From positions 2,852,001 to 2,916,000 of the forward strand of contig NZ_CP115464.1 of assembly GCF_027912515.1 (NCBI RefSeq): a stretch of DNA of 64,000 nucleotides, read 5' to 3'. This stretch comes from Brevundimonas sp. NIBR10. GTDB lineage: Bacteria > Pseudomonadota > Alphaproteobacteria > Caulobacterales > Caulobacteraceae. Both the position numbers and the translations under genes were made by a program. The notes beneath the pieces are model-generated. The model had not been told where the DNA came from, searched no databases, and was given only the letters and a program-made list of their open reading frames with translations. Of this stretch, positions 50,086-59,055 are shown piece by piece; position 1 is the stretch's first letter, and each line of letters starts with the position of its first letter.

Positions 50086-51054
50086 TCACGTGTTTGGTGC
50101 GCGGACCACCTGATCGATCGGTCCGAACAGGGGCTTCCCGTCGGGAAAGGACGCCTCCATCCGGACCCGGTCGCCGGACTGCATATAGGCGGTTCGTGCC
50201 TGGCCCTCGTCCAGCATCTCGATGCCGCGCCGCTCGGCGATACAACTGGACCCAACCTCCCGAAAATCGGGATTTGAAACGGTGCCTGATCCGATGATGG
50301 TTCCGGCGCAAAGGTCACGGGTCCCGGCCGCGTGCGCGACCAGTTCATGAAAGCCGAAACCCATCAGCCCTCCAAGGGGGGCACCGAACCATGTGTCGTT
50401 CCAGTCCACGCGCAGCGGCAGGTGAACGCGCCCATCGCGCCAGTGCTCGCCAAGCGAATCCGGCGTGACGGCGAAGGGAGCGACCGAGCAAGCCGGTTTG
50501 GCCTGGACCCAACCGAACCCCGTCTTCATCTCGGGTTGGGCCAGGACACGCAGTGACCAGTCGTTGATCTGAACGATCAGCTTGATGTGAGCCATCGCCT
50601 GGTCGGCAGTGACGCCCATGGGGACGAAGTCGGTGATGACGCCGAACTCGCCCTCAAAGTCGATACCGTCCTCGGTCCGGGGCAGGATCACGTCTTCCGT
50701 CGCCGATAGAAACCGATGCGACATCCCCTGATACATCAGGGGCCGTTCAGGCGGCGGGGGCGGGGAGCCGAACAGCCGCTCCATCAACTCGCCGTGGCTT
50801 CGATACGCCGAGCCATCCAGCCATTGCCAGGCGCGGGGCAGGGGGGCCATCAATCGGTCACTTGCCAGCGGATCGCCGTCGCCGGCATCCAGCAGGCGCG
50901 CGAGGGCCGTCAGTTCCGGCTCGGCGCGCACCCAGTCGTCGAGCGCGGCCTGAAGCGTCGGCCATTCGGACGCGGTCAGGAAGCGGGTGCCGTCTTCGCA
51001 AACGACGATCAGGGTGCCGTCCGGACACCCGTTGGATACCGTCGCCAGCCTCAT
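50086..51054 (-). CDS. Fumarylacetoacetate-hydrolase family protein
   Basis: 322 residues with the FAH fold: 'LMYQGMSHRFLSATEDVILPR', metal-binding 'DFEGEFGVITDFVPMGVT', 'IVQINDWSLRVLA', 'GWVQAKPACSVAPFAVTPDSLG', 'GTIIGSGTVSNPD'. The family includes fumarylacetoacetases, acylpyruvate hydrolases and decarboxylating isomerases. Last gene of a minus-strand aromatic operon; it probably cleaves or isomerises the ring-opened product. The start overlaps the cyclase stop (ATGA). The exact reaction cannot be assigned. Confidence 0.88.
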   Translation of the reverse strand: MRLATVSNGCPDGTLIVVCEDGTRFLTASEWPTLQAALDDWVRAEPELTALARLLDAGDGDPLASDRLMAPLPRAWQWLDGSAYRSHGELMERLFGSPPPPPERPLMYQGMSHRFLSATEDVILPRTEDGIDFEGEFGVITDFVPMGVTADQAMAHIKLIVQINDWSLRVLAQPEMKTGFGWVQAKPACSVAPFAVTPDSLGEHWRDGRVHLPLRVDWNDTWFGAPLGGLMGFGFHELVAHAAGTRDLCAGTIIGSGTVSNPDFREVGSSCIAERRGIEMLDEGQARTAYMQSGDRVRMEASFPDGKPLFGPIDQVVRAPNT

Positions 51055-51839
51055 GCGGCGTCATCCTCGAAGATGGCGACGGCGCGGGTCCAGCCTGCCG
51101 AGGCACCTTTGATCTTGTGCGGAAAACAGGAGACTGTGAAGCCGAAGGGGGGGAGGGCCTCCAGATTGTGCATCTTCTCCAGGTGGCAATAACCGATGTC
51201 GCGGCCCGCCTTGTGCCCTTCCCAGATCAGGGAGGTGTCGCCGGTCTCGGCCACCCGCTGGGCCGTGTAGACAAACGGCGCGTCCCAGGACCAGGCGTCG
51301 GTGCCCGTCACCCGAACGCCGCGCTCCAGCAGATACATGGTCGCCTCATAGCCCATGCCGCAGCCGATGTTGACGAAGTCCGGATTGCCGATCGCTCCAC
51401 CGGCGGCCGTGTTGACCAGGACGATATCCAGCGGCCGCAACGTGTGACCGATCCGGGCCAGTTCTGCCTCGACGTCGGCGGCCGTCACGACGTAGCCGTT
51501 GTCGAAATGGCGGAAGTCCAGTTTGACCCCGGCCTGAAAGCACCATTCCAGCGGCACCTCGTCGATCGTGATGGCGCGCTGGCCGCCGTCCATCGTGGGA
51601 TGGAAATGCCAGGGCGCGTCCAGATGAGTGCCGTTGTGCGTGGTCAGGGTGACCCATTCCGCCGCCGCGAATCCCTGCCCGCCGGGAAGATCCTTGGCCT
51701 CGAGGTCCTTGAAGAAGAACTTCATCCCCTCGACGGTTTCGTCATGGGTCTCGTAGGTTATCTTGGGCCGCAGGAAGGGCGGATCGGTAATGACGTCGTT
51801 TTCCAGATAGATCGACAGATCGACGAAGCGACGAGGCAT
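51051..51839 (-). CDS. Cyclase-family (KynB-like) metal-dependent hydrolase
   Basis: 262 residues. The metal-binding signature HxGTHxDxPxH is present (H68, H72, D74, H78: 'THNGTHLDAPWHFH'). Other family elements: 'RRFVDLSIYLENDVITDP' and 'PLDIVLVNTA'. Members include kynurenine formamidase and other ring or amide hydrolases. ATG 51839 fits the family N-terminus. It lies between a membrane protein and the FAH-family gene; probably hydrolyses an intermediate of the same pathway. Confidence 0.87.
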   Translation of the reverse strand: MPRRFVDLSIYLENDVITDPPFLRPKITYETHDETVEGMKFFFKDLEAKDLPGGQGFAAAEWVTLTTHNGTHLDAPWHFHPTMDGGQRAITIDEVPLEWCFQAGVKLDFRHFDNGYVVTAADVEAELARIGHTLRPLDIVLVNTAAGGAIGNPDFVNIGCGMGYEATMYLLERGVRVTGTDAWSWDAPFVYTAQRVAETGDTSLIWEGHKAGRDIGYCHLEKMHNLEALPPFGFTVSCFPHKIKGASAGWTRAVAIFEDDAA

Positions 51840-51849
51840 GGGCCTCTCC

Positions 51850-52341
51850 TCAGCTTGAAATCGGCACGGGTGCGGCGCGCGGGGCCAGGGCAACCTTGAT
51901 CGCCGAGGGACAGACGATCCACGGGACCGCGATACCGGGCAGGGCCTTCAGGACGAACGCGGGCCAGAAGGGCAGGCTGTGAGCGCCCGTCGCCCAGGCG
52001 AGAGCAGCGGCGACCCCGACCAGGCAGACCATGCTGGCAAGGGCCACCAGGATTCCGCGCAGGAAGGGGTTGGACGGAAGGACGCTTCCCGTCTTTGAGG
52101 GGACCGGAAGCGACAGTCCCTTGGCCACGCGCATGCGCGTAATCAGCATGGCGGGGATGATGCTCATCAGTCCGATCATGAAGCCCTGGGGCACACAGTC
52201 CAGGATCAGGCCCCCGGGTCCCCAGACGGCAGGATCGCTCTGACCCCGAAAGACCACGAGGAAAAATGCTGAGCCGATCACCAGATTGATGACCGAGCCG
52301 ATGGCAGATTCGCGGGCGATGTAGGCGTTCAACGGGCTCAT
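51850..52341 (-). CDS. Small membrane protein in aromatic operon
   Basis: A 163-residue membrane protein with about four hydrophobic helices ('GSVINLVIGSAFFLVVF', 'GFMIGLMSIIPAMLIT', 'ILVALASMVCLVGVAAALAWA', 'FVLKALPGIAVPWIVCPSAIKVAL'). I do not recognise a named family. ATG 52341 is used; the frame is open farther upstream over the neighbouring hydrolase. It lies 4 bases from the upstream hydrolase and 11 bases from the cyclase. A transport or membrane-assembly role is possible; function is unknown. Confidence 0.7.
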   Translation of the reverse strand: MSPLNAYIARESAIGSVINLVIGSAFFLVVFRGQSDPAVWGPGGLILDCVPQGFMIGLMSIIPAMLITRMRVAKGLSLPVPSKTGSVLPSNPFLRGILVALASMVCLVGVAAALAWATGAHSLPFWPAFVLKALPGIAVPWIVCPSAIKVALAPRAAPVPISS

Positions 52342-52345
52342 CACC

Positions 52346-53506
52346 TCACGCTCCGGTCCGTCCGCCGAGCGTCTCGGCGAACCAGTCGGCAATAAAGTCG
52401 CGGCCAAAGGACATGTTGTCTGCCCCGACGTGCTCGACGCCACCTTCGCGGGCGGTGAAGATCTTCAGCTCGCGGCTGGGGCTGTTTGTCAGTTGGTCGT
52501 AGCTTTGATGGGCGTATTCGAGGCTGATCTGGCGGTCCTTTTCACCGTGGGTGACCAGGAAGGGGACGGTGATCTTTTCCATCACGCCGTTCAGGGTCAT
52601 GTCCTGGGTCCTGGCGTGGAAATCGTCCATGTCGGAGGCCCCGAACACCCACATGACGTGACCCCAGTAGTGGGGAACGGGATTCTCGCCCTCGCGACGC
52701 AGCCGCTTCTGCTGGACTTCGGCCCAGTTGTGGTTCGCGCCCCAGACGGCTCCGGCGGCAAAGCGGGGTTCGAAGGCCACGGCCCGCGGCGCATAGTGGC
52801 CACCCAGCGAGATGCCGGTCATGCCGATGCGGTCGGGATCGACGTCGGGTTGGGTCAGCAGCCACTCCAGCGCCGGCGTCGCCCAGCGTTCGGAATGCGC
52901 GGTCGCGGGCAAATTCTTCAGCCTCAGCGCCTCGCCGGTTCCGGGTTGGTCGACCAGCAGGGTGGAGATGCCGCGCCGGGCCAGCGCCTGATGCAGCTTG
53001 CTCCAGTAGAGCAGCTCCTTGGAGCTATCCAGGCCGTTGCAATAGACGACCACAGGCTTGGGCCCTTCGCCGGGCGCACGACAGAAGAGGGCCGGGAAGG
53101 TGGAGCCTTCATAGGCGATCTCGACGCGTTCGACGCCCGTATCGCCCAGGACCATGGCGCGTTTGAAGGCATCCTGCGCCTTGGCAAATGTCGCGTCTCG
53201 CCCGGGGTGGCCATGGCCCTGCATCCGCTCGGCACAGAGCAGATACAGCGACGCCCGCTCCAGCTTCGTTCCGGCCGAGAAGGACCGGCCACGCGCCACA
53301 TCCTCGTCGGCGAGCCCGATCAGGGTGTCGGCCTTTTTCGCCCATTGCTCGGCGAACTGGACCGTCCCCGCATCCTCGCCCTTGGCCGCCGCGTCCAGCA
53401 GCGGCTTGCACATATCGACGACCTCGCCGATCTGGCCACCGCTCTCGAGGGCGATGGCGACCGACAGGTTCCAGACGTAGTTGGGAAAGTATTCGAACAA
53501 GGCCAT
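52346..53506 (-). CDS. Alpha/beta hydrolase, FrsA/dihydroxypseudooxynicotine-hydrolase-like
   Basis: 386 residues with an N-terminal helical cap (about 1-125) and an alpha/beta-hydrolase core: 'PVVVYCNGLDSSKELLYW' (oxyanion loop), nucleophile S233 in 'GMTGISLGGHYAP', 'THGEKDRQIS' with the acid, and histidine in 'GGVEHVGADN'. Members of this group cleave carbon-carbon bonds of ring-fission products. Directly after the extradiol dioxygenase, so it may hydrolyse its product. Confidence 0.85.
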   Translation of the reverse strand: MALFEYFPNYVWNLSVAIALESGGQIGEVVDMCKPLLDAAAKGEDAGTVQFAEQWAKKADTLIGLADEDVARGRSFSAGTKLERASLYLLCAERMQGHGHPGRDATFAKAQDAFKRAMVLGDTGVERVEIAYEGSTFPALFCRAPGEGPKPVVVYCNGLDSSKELLYWSKLHQALARRGISTLLVDQPGTGEALRLKNLPATAHSERWATPALEWLLTQPDVDPDRIGMTGISLGGHYAPRAVAFEPRFAAGAVWGANHNWAEVQQKRLRREGENPVPHYWGHVMWVFGASDMDDFHARTQDMTLNGVMEKITVPFLVTHGEKDRQISLEYAHQSYDQLTNSPSRELKIFTAREGGVEHVGADNMSFGRDFIADWFAETLGGRTGA

Positions 53507-53509
53507 GCG

Positions 53510-54412
53510 TCAGACTCCGACGGGCTGGAACAGACCGGCGTCCGGCTCGGGGTGAGGCATGGTCTGTGGACCACCCACGCCGATACCCCATTGATCCATG
53601 GTCGTTGCGCTGGGGGTGTGGACCTGGGCGACCCAGGTCTCGTCATCGACCCTTTCGAGCTCGGACGTGTATTCGACGGTGAAGCCGCCGGGCGTCACGA
53701 AATAGCTGAAGGTGTTGTTGCCGGCGGTGTGGCGTCCCGGCCCCCACTGGATGTCGGTGCCCTGGGTCTTCAGGCGACTGATGCCACGCATCATGTCGTC
53801 GACGCTCAGCATGTCATAGGCGACGTGGTTCAGGCACGGCGGTCCGGGGAGGACGGCAAGCCGGTGATGCCATTCGTTGCAGCGCAGGAAACCCATGAAA
53901 TCGCCCAGCCAGTCGCTGACCTTGAAGCCCAGCACATCGACGAAGAATGCCGCGGCCGCCTTGTGATTGGGCGAATGCAGAACGATGTGGCTGATCTTCT
54001 GGGGAATGCCCTCCCAACGGACCAGTTCACGCGAGGGTCCGCGCGCAACATCGCTGGAAATCTCGTACGGCAAGCCGTCGGGGCTGAAGAAGCGAAAGCC
54101 ATAGCCGCCCCCCAGGGTGTCGAGATCACGGGGGGCGAAGACGATCTTGCACCCGGCATCGGTGACCTGCTGGTGCAGGGCATCCACATCGTCACGGCTG
54201 TCGGCAGCAAATGCGATGACGTCGATCTGTTTGCGATCCGAAGCGCGCAACCGAACCACAAACAATTCGTCGTCGCCCTGGGCTGCGAGGTGGACCATGC
54301 CGTCGCTTTCGCCCACCTCGGTCAGACCCCAGGTGTCGGCGTAGAATTTGCGCTCTGCCTCCAGATCGCTGACGCCGTAACCGACGTATCGAATATCGCT
54401 GACTCTCGCCAC
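53510..54412 (-). CDS. Two-domain VOC extradiol ring-cleavage dioxygenase
   Basis: A 300-residue type I extradiol dioxygenase of two vicinal-oxygen-chelate modules. The Fe(II)/Mn(II) ligands are visible: H142 ('KISHIVLHS'), H196 ('PCLNHVAYDM') and E247 ('GGFTVEYTSE'). Start GTG 54412 follows AGGAAG. Upstream is the FAD monooxygenase, which could make the catechol-type substrate; downstream is the alpha/beta hydrolase. A meta-cleavage activity is expected; the ring substrate is not determined. Confidence 0.9.
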   Translation of the reverse strand: MARVSDIRYVGYGVSDLEAERKFYADTWGLTEVGESDGMVHLAAQGDDELFVVRLRASDRKQIDVIAFAADSRDDVDALHQQVTDAGCKIVFAPRDLDTLGGGYGFRFFSPDGLPYEISSDVARGPSRELVRWEGIPQKISHIVLHSPNHKAAAAFFVDVLGFKVSDWLGDFMGFLRCNEWHHRLAVLPGPPCLNHVAYDMLSVDDMMRGISRLKTQGTDIQWGPGRHTAGNNTFSYFVTPGGFTVEYTSELERVDDETWVAQVHTPSATTMDQWGIGVGGPQTMPHPEPDAGLFQPVGV

Positions 54413-54429
54413 GGTATGCTTCCTTGAAC

Positions 54430-55548
54430 TCAGATGGGTTGGGCGACGACGCGGAACATGTCCTGGGTCGCCTTTGCGTTTTCGATGAGCGGCCCGGTCC
54501 CGATCTGGCCTTCGCAGATCGCGCGCGAGGCCTGGACGATGTAGCGGCACCGGTCATAGCGGCGCTCGCGATAGGCGCTGAAGGCGCTCTCAATGGTGTC
54601 TGCGCGGGCAAGTTCTTCGGCCAGGACGATGGAGTCCTCGATGGCCATCCCCGCCCCCTGTCCCAGATGCGGGGTCGTAGCGTGTACAGCATCCCCGAGG
54701 AGGACCACGCGACCCTTGTGCCAGTCACCCTCAAGAAAGACCCACTCCAGCGGCTTGTAGACGACCGCGTCATCAACGGTGATCTGGTCCTTGATCGAGA
54801 CGATCGCGGGCGAGATCGCGCGGTCCAGCTTCGCTCGCATCGCTGCGGCCAGGGTCTCGCGCGGGTACCAGGGATTCCCCGGCTCGGGCGTCGTCACATA
54901 GATGTACATGATGGCGTCGGACAACGGCACCAGGCCGATCCCGATCGGACCTTCGTAGGCGCACAGGCCCGTGACGTCGGGCGATCGCGGCAGGTTGTAG
55001 CGCCAGACCGACTGTCCGGTGAAGGCGGGCGACGGTGCGTCGGGGAAGATTTCGGCGCGCGTGGTGGAATACAGACCGTCGGCACCGATCACCAGGTCAT
55101 AGCCGCCCGTGGTTCCGTCGCTGAAAGTGACATCGACACCTTCGCCATCGTCGTCCAGGCCTATCGCCGTGAGCCCAAGACGGATATCCGCGCCGGCGGC
55201 CTTGGCACGATCCCCAAGCACCTTGTGCAGGGCCTTGCGTCCGATGCCGACGTTGGAGGGATAGCCCTCGACAAGCTTGGGAGTCGGGATGTGGGCGACC
55301 TGCTGGCCTGTCGGGATGAACACGTCGACGTGGTCGAACCCAAAGCCCGCCTCGATGTAGTCGTCGAGGATGCCGAGGTCCTTCATCGCGCGAATGACGT
55401 TGCCTTGCTGGATGATCCCGACGCCATAGACCGACCAGGTCGGGTCCTTCTCGATGACGTCGACGGCATAGCCTTCGCGACACAGCGCGATCGCGGAAGT
55501 CAGTCCGCCGATGCCGCCGCCGATAACCAGAATGTTGAGTGACTGCAC
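54430..55548 (-). CDS. FAD-dependent aromatic monooxygenase
   Basis: 372 residues of the class A flavoprotein hydroxylases (salicylate or 3-hydroxybenzoate hydroxylase-like). FAD GXGXXG 'LVIGGGIGGLTSAIAL' (about 7-22), 'GIGRKALHKVLGDRAKAAG', 'DLVIGADGLYSTTR' and the second FAD motif 'GRVVLLGDAVHATTPHLGQGAGMAIEDSIVLAEEL'. First gene of the minus-strand operon. It probably hydroxylates the aromatic ring ahead of extradiol cleavage. Confidence 0.92.
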   Translation of the reverse strand: MQSLNILVIGGGIGGLTSAIALCREGYAVDVIEKDPTWSVYGVGIIQQGNVIRAMKDLGILDDYIEAGFGFDHVDVFIPTGQQVAHIPTPKLVEGYPSNVGIGRKALHKVLGDRAKAAGADIRLGLTAIGLDDDGEGVDVTFSDGTTGGYDLVIGADGLYSTTRAEIFPDAPSPAFTGQSVWRYNLPRSPDVTGLCAYEGPIGIGLVPLSDAIMYIYVTTPEPGNPWYPRETLAAAMRAKLDRAISPAIVSIKDQITVDDAVVYKPLEWVFLEGDWHKGRVVLLGDAVHATTPHLGQGAGMAIEDSIVLAEELARADTIESAFSAYRERRYDRCRYIVQASRAICEGQIGTGPLIENAKATQDMFRVVAQPI

Positions 55549-55663
55549 CGCTTGATCCTCCCTCGCTCCTCTTCACGAGAGCCTGGTCTGACCAAAAGAC
55601 ATCCTGCAACGACATCTGTAAATGTTATTGTTTGGATCAAAATGTATCAGCACGACCGATGCA
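55549..55663 (-). promoter_or_regulatory. Promoter region of the aromatic operon
   Basis: About 115 bases between the LysR gene and the monooxygenase, AT-rich around 55610-55650, the only room for the operon promoter. It includes ATCAAAATGTATCA; a similar string (CCAATCAAAACAAATGATT) lies in the LysR/receptor divergent region at 56591, so both may hold a shared regulator site. No exact box was proven. Confidence 0.4.
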
Positions 55664-56563
55664 TCATGTCGTGATGTTGCGAAGCTCTTCTCTCAACCAG
55701 GCCAGACCCGCATCGCTGCGTCGGGTCGTATGGAACTGCATCATCTGGCGCATGAGCGGAATCTCGAACGGAAGGGGTGCATAGGCGATGGGAAACCAGG
55801 CACTCATGGTCTCGGCGAGCCGTTCGTGCATGACCGCAAGCCGCATCGTGTCCTTCAGCAACCAGGGCACGGTGGTGAAGGAGGCCGTCGTCACCTCGAC
55901 CCGTCGATCCCTGCCCAGCATCATGAAATGCTTGTCGCTGAAGACGCCGAGGCGGGCATTGCCCATGGCGACCCCGACATGACCGGCCGACATGACGTCT
56001 TCTTCGGTCAGGGGCCTCTTGAACACCGGGTTTTCGGACCAGCCAGCGACCACGTGACGCTCCTCGTAGAGAAGCTCGCTCGCGAGCTCTGGCGACGTGA
56101 AATCCTGCGGCGTCACCAGCAGGTCGGCCTTGCCCTGGGCGACATGCTCAATGCTCACCTCATTCGGCAAAACCATCTCCAGCCGAACAGCCGGAGCGAT
56201 TTCAACCAGTCTTGCGACAAGCGGAACGATGGCGGCCACGATCACATAGTCCGAAGCAATGATCCGGAACGTCCTCTGGCTCGTTAACGGGTCGAACACC
56301 GTCGAGGACGAGATCATGAGCTCGACACCCCTCAGGCAATCCCGCACCTGCGGCATCAGGGCTTCGGCGTAGGCCGTCGGATACATCCTTTTGCCGTGGG
56401 TCGTGAGCAGTTCGTCTCCAAAGAAGGTACGCAATCGACCCAGGGCGGCACTGACGGCCGGTTGGCTCAGGTTGAGCACATCCGCAGCACGTGACACGCT
56501 GCGGCACTCAAGAAGCACGTCGAGAGCGGCGAGCAGATTGAGATCAAGTCCTTTGAAGCGCAA
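55664..56563 (-). CDS. LysR-family regulator with NodD-like N-terminus
   Basis: A 299-residue LysR regulator. With start TTG 56563 its N-terminus reads MRFKGLDLNLLAALDVL, followed by the winged HTH 'SVSRAADVLNLSQPAVSAALGRLRTFFGDELL', which closely follows NodD proteins (MRFKGLDLNLLVALD type). The effector domain follows. Alternative starts upstream (to 56674) give a non-conserved leader. Located between a TonB receptor (divergent) and the aromatic operon (downstream, same strand), so likely their activator. The inducer may be a flavonoid-like or other aromatic, but this is inference. Confidence 0.85.
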   Translation of the reverse strand: MRFKGLDLNLLAALDVLLECRSVSRAADVLNLSQPAVSAALGRLRTFFGDELLTTHGKRMYPTAYAEALMPQVRDCLRGVELMISSSTVFDPLTSQRTFRIIASDYVIVAAIVPLVARLVEIAPAVRLEMVLPNEVSIEHVAQGKADLLVTPQDFTSPELASELLYEERHVVAGWSENPVFKRPLTEEDVMSAGHVGVAMGNARLGVFSDKHFMMLGRDRRVEVTTASFTTVPWLLKDTMRLAVMHERLAETMSAWFPIAYAPLPFEIPLMRQMMQFHTTRRSDAGLAWLREELRNITT

Positions 56564-56578
56564 CTCATGTATCCATGG

Positions 56579-56596
56579 GATTGGCCCATTCCAATC
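56579..56596. promoter_or_regulatory. Inverted repeat in LysR / TonB receptor divergent region
   Basis: GATTGG-N6-CCAATC, perfect 6-base arms, 16 bases upstream of the chosen LysR start and 93 upstream of the receptor GTG. A position suited to autoregulation or to a regulator of both genes. No known consensus was matched. Confidence 0.45.
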
Positions 56597-56688
56597 AAAA
56601 CAAATGATTTCACAAATGGATGCCAGGTGTCCACGGTCAAGTTCGATCTGCCGCAGAGCAGAGGCTCTAAACATCCGGGGAGAATGCC

Positions 56689-58965
56689 GTGAAGAAGTTC
56701 CTGCTGACAGGCGCAGCGATGGCCTGTGCGATCATGCCGTTTGCGGCCCATGCCCAAACCAACCCGCCTCAGTCCGACGAGCAGTACACCGGACTGGAAG
56801 ATATCGTCGTGACCGCACAACGGCGTGAGGAAAACCTCCAGCGCGCGGCCATCGCGGTGAGTGCCGTTGCCGGCGAAACCCTGACCGAACAGAGCATCAC
56901 CCAGGCCACCGATCTGACGCGCCTGGTTCCCGCGCTACAGGTGGCCCCTGCGGCGTCGTTCACCCAGATCTACCTGCGCGGCGTGGGCACGTTCGGTGCC
57001 AACGCCTTTGCCGAACAGGGCGTCGCGTTCAACCTGGACGGCGTTTATCTGTCTCGCCCCGCCGCTCCCGCCGGCCTCTTCTATGATCTGGAGCGTCTCG
57101 AGGTTCTGAAAGGGCCGCAAGGCACGCTGTACGGGCGCAACGCCACGGGCGGTGCGGTCAATGTGATCACAGCCAAGCCCCGTCTCGGCGAGACCAGCGG
57201 CAATCTGACGGCCGAGTATGGAAACTTCGACGCGATCAAGTCCTCGGGTGCGATCAACCTGCCGCTCGGCGATCGTTTCGCGTTCCGCCTGGCCGGGCAA
57301 GTGGCCCAGCACGACGGCTATTTCAGCGACGGCTACGACGATGAAGACACCTGGGCCGTTCGCGGCCAGCTACGCGGTGATTTCAACGATGCGGTGAACG
57401 CCACCCTGTCGATCGACTACGCGAACGTCGGAGGCATGGGTTCAGGCGGCACGATCATGCCCCTTCTCGATGGCGACAATCGCCTGGGACCGAGCGATCC
57501 CCGCGTCGTCGCTGCCTATGTTGCCCGTACCCCGACCGCGCCCGTGCCCCAGGTCATCGCCGACGGCAATGGCTATCAGGACAACACCTTCCTGGGGATC
57601 GCCACGACGATCAACGCGGACCTGGGGTTCGCGCGCCTCACGGTCATCCCGGCCTATCGCAAGACGGACCTCGACTTCCGAAGCTTCGCTTCCAGCTTCT
57701 TGATCGACGTCGAGGAAAACTCCGAACAGTCCTCGCTGGAGGCCCGGCTCGCCGGCGACGTCGGCAATCTCACCTGGGTCGTGGGCGCCTACGGCTTTTC
57801 TGAATCGGTCGATGCCAACCAGAATTTCGATCAGGGCAGCAACGGCACACGGATCTTTTCGGATCTGAAAACCGACAGCGTCGCCCTGTTCGGCCAGGGC
57901 ACATACAGTGTCACCGATCGGTTCCGGGTCACCGGCGGGCTGCGCTACACCAAGGATACCAAGGGCCAGGTCACCGAAGCTCACACCCTGCCTTTCGTTG
58001 GCTTTGTCGCCGGTGTCTTCCCGTTGCGCCCGATCATCCTCGACATTCGCAGCGACACGGACGCTGAGATCGAGTTCGAGAAGGTCACCTACAAAGCCGG
58101 GATCGAGTTCGACGCAGGCCAATCGTCGCTTCTGTACGCGTCGGTTGCGACGGGCTTCAAATCCGGGGTTCTGTTTCCCGCCCAAGTCAACGGGTTCTCC
58201 GCGCCCGAGAACATGACAGCGTTCACCCTGGGGTCGAAGAACCGCTTTCTGGACAATACGCTGCAGCTGAATGCAGAGGCCTTCTACTGGGACTACAAGG
58301 ACCAGCAGGTGTCGCACCTCGGGCCTGTCCAGGTCGCCTCGACCCCTGGTGGTCCGGTCTTTGGACCGATCTTCCTGACCGAGAACGCCGGGGCCGCGAC
58401 CATCGCGGGCGCTGAACTGGAAATGGTCTTCCAGCCCACCGGAACGGACCTGTTCTCGGCAAATCTTCAGTATCTGGACGCCCAGTATGACGAGTTGAAG
58501 TACCAGGCCTATTCCACGACCGGTGCTGCGCCGTCCATCGGTTGTACGGTTACCCCGACCACCCAGACCGGGGCCAGCGCTGCGGCCAGGATCTACAACG
58601 TCGATTGTTCCGGGCGTCCGCTGGTGAACGCGCCGAAATGGTCGCTGCAACTCGGATACGAAAAGACGCTCGAACTCGGGGACAGCGGCCGGCTGATCCT
58701 GTCGGCCGATACGCGCCTCGAATCCTCGCGGTACCTTTCGATCGATTACCTCGAACTCGGACGGCAGGACGCCTACATGATGTCGAATGCCCGTGTGACC
58801 TGGGAAGCACCGTCAGGCGGCGTGGCGGTCACCGGCTTCGTCAACAACATCGAAGACGAGCTGGTGTTTGCAAACTCGTTCCAGAGCCCGGCCAAGGCCG
58901 GCACCATCTACAATCAGCTTCGGCCGCCCCGGACGTTCGGCCTTCGCGTATCGTTCAAGATGTAG
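56689..58965 (+). CDS. TonB-dependent receptor, aromatic locus
   Basis: A 758-residue receptor: signal peptide about 1-22, TonB box-like 'LEDIVVTAQRREENLQ', plug ('TDLTRLVPALQVAP', 'IYLRGVGTFGANAF', 'LFYDLERLEVLKGPQGTLYGRNATGGAVNVIT'), and a barrel ending 'PPRTFGLRVSFKM'. GTG 56689 follows GGGGAGA. This size and layout occur in receptors for aromatic or polyphenolic compounds in Caulobacterales and sphingomonads. Divergent from the LysR regulator. Confidence 0.9.
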   Translation: MKKFLLTGAAMACAIMPFAAHAQTNPPQSDEQYTGLEDIVVTAQRREENLQRAAIAVSAVAGETLTEQSITQATDLTRLVPALQVAPAASFTQIYLRGVGTFGANAFAEQGVAFNLDGVYLSRPAAPAGLFYDLERLEVLKGPQGTLYGRNATGGAVNVITAKPRLGETSGNLTAEYGNFDAIKSSGAINLPLGDRFAFRLAGQVAQHDGYFSDGYDDEDTWAVRGQLRGDFNDAVNATLSIDYANVGGMGSGGTIMPLLDGDNRLGPSDPRVVAAYVARTPTAPVPQVIADGNGYQDNTFLGIATTINADLGFARLTVIPAYRKTDLDFRSFASSFLIDVEENSEQSSLEARLAGDVGNLTWVVGAYGFSESVDANQNFDQGSNGTRIFSDLKTDSVALFGQGTYSVTDRFRVTGGLRYTKDTKGQVTEAHTLPFVGFVAGVFPLRPIILDIRSDTDAEIEFEKVTYKAGIEFDAGQSSLLYASVATGFKSGVLFPAQVNGFSAPENMTAFTLGSKNRFLDNTLQLNAEAFYWDYKDQQVSHLGPVQVASTPGGPVFGPIFLTENAGAATIAGAELEMVFQPTGTDLFSANLQYLDAQYDELKYQAYSTTGAAPSIGCTVTPTTQTGASAAARIYNVDCSGRPLVNAPKWSLQLGYEKTLELGDSGRLILSADTRLESSRYLSIDYLELGRQDAYMMSNARVTWEAPSGGVAVTGFVNNIEDELVFANSFQSPAKAGTIYNQLRPPRTFGLRVSFKM

Positions 58966-58981
58966 GCGGCTGCATCGCAAG

Positions 58982-59002
58982 GCCAGACAACGAAGGTCTG
59001 GC
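58982..59002. repeat. Stem-loop downstream of the TonB receptor
   Basis: GCCAGAC-N7-GTCTGGC, perfect 7-base arms, 16 bases past the receptor stop and just ahead of a stronger hairpin. Probably part of the bidirectional terminator region. Confidence 0.5.
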
Positions 59003-59017
59003 GTGAGACAGGATCGG

Positions 59018-59047
59018 AGGCCGGAGCGCATCGCAGTGCTCCGGCCT
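59018..59047 (+). terminator. Hairpin terminator between convergent TonB receptor and alpha/beta hydrolase
   Basis: AGGCCGGAGC-N10-GCTCCGGCCT, perfect 10-base GC-rich arms followed by TTTGATGTTT. It sits between the receptor (+) and the alpha/beta hydrolase (-) and is the clearest intrinsic terminator seen in the window. Confidence 0.75.
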
Positions 59048-59055
59048 TTGATGTT

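Noticed and set aside
52430..54427. 665-residue plus-strand frame opposite the aromatic operon
   Set aside because: Spans two solid genes on the other strand with no motifs or ribosome site.
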